From: an uncultured Clostridia bacterium
GTDB taxonomy: Bacteria > Bacillota > Clostridia > Saccharofermentanales > Saccharofermentanaceae
NCBI GenBank assembly: GCA_946545505.1
Contig: CAMNNN010000104.1
Coordinates: 1-5,615 of the forward strand
DNA: 5,615 nt
Direction of reading: 5' to 3'
The notes below the pieces were generated by a model. That model was given only the letters and a program-made list of their open reading frames with translations, made no database searches and was not told where the DNA came from. Below are positions 5,570 through 5,615 of this stretch, one piece after another; the first letter of the stretch is position 1; each line of letters opens with the position of its first letter. A program made the translations under genes and the position numbers.

Positions 5570-5615
5570 CTGGTGTTTGTAACGGCATAACTGTAAACAT
5601 CAAAAATTTCTGTTA

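Larger units (their letters stand above)
5505..5615. other. AT-rich non-coding segment after dnaA, possible oriC edge
   Basis: This 111-bp stretch to the right edge has no credible coding frame and no GC-rich hairpin with a T-run, so no intrinsic terminator for dnaA is visible. It holds one relaxed DnaA box, a possible promoter, and a weak stem (5571-5580 with 5593-5602, 12-nt loop) that pairs over 10 positions only if G-U pairs are allowed. In many Bacillota the dnaA-dnaN gap carries the unwinding part of oriC, and this could be its left end. Confidence 0.35.

Noticed and set aside
5331..5603. 90-codon minus-strand open frame across the dnaA end
   Set aside because: It is mostly antisense to the conserved DnaA domain IV, with no ribosome site or family signal.

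Overview
The window looks like chromosomal DNA from a low-to-mid GC Gram-positive anaerobe of the Bacillota, probably class Clostridia. The basis is the paired murT/gatD genes, a membrane-anchored sortase, and a PurA variant (GSTKSGIAP loop) that I associate with Clostridia. This placement is inference from protein features; there is no rRNA or other taxonomic marker. I see no tRNA, rRNA, CRISPR array, insertion sequence or phage gene.

Layout: four genes run leftwards on the minus strand and one runs rightwards on the plus strand. From right to left the minus-strand genes are a class D-like sortase (3298-4101), murT (1866-3308), gatD (1105-1860) and the N-terminal four-fifths of purA (1-1033, running off the left edge). 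Sortase and murT overlap by 11 bp, and murT and gatD are 5 bp apart, so these three look like one translationally coupled cell-envelope operon. purA has its own well-formed promoter (1068-1096) just after the gatD stop, with no terminator between. On the plus strand is dnaA (4167-5504), followed by 111 bp of AT-rich DNA to the right edge.

The 65 bp between the sortase and dnaA hold two back-to-back promoters with overlapping footprints. The sortase -10 is so close to its ATG that the mRNA is predicted to be leaderless or nearly so. dnaA has an extended -10 (TGTTATAAT).

How the genes fit together: MurT/GatD amidates the D-glutamate of lipid II to D-isoglutamine, and sortases join surface proteins to peptidoglycan precursors, so the left operon may couple precursor amidation to protein anchoring. 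PurA makes adenylosuccinate for AMP synthesis. DnaA initiates replication. The strand switch, the relaxed DnaA box (5521-5529) in the AT-rich DNA after dnaA, and purA nearby (purA is also origin-proximal in Bacillus subtilis) suggest the window sits at or beside oriC, although the usual rpmH/rnpA genes upstream of dnaA are absent.

Most worth a second look are the divergent-promoter/leaderless arrangement, the sortase-murT-gatD linkage, the altered DNA-contact signature of DnaA (GGKKHTT instead of GGRDHTT), and the possible origin segment at the right edge. I did not find a clearly new system. These are mostly known families in an uncommon arrangement.
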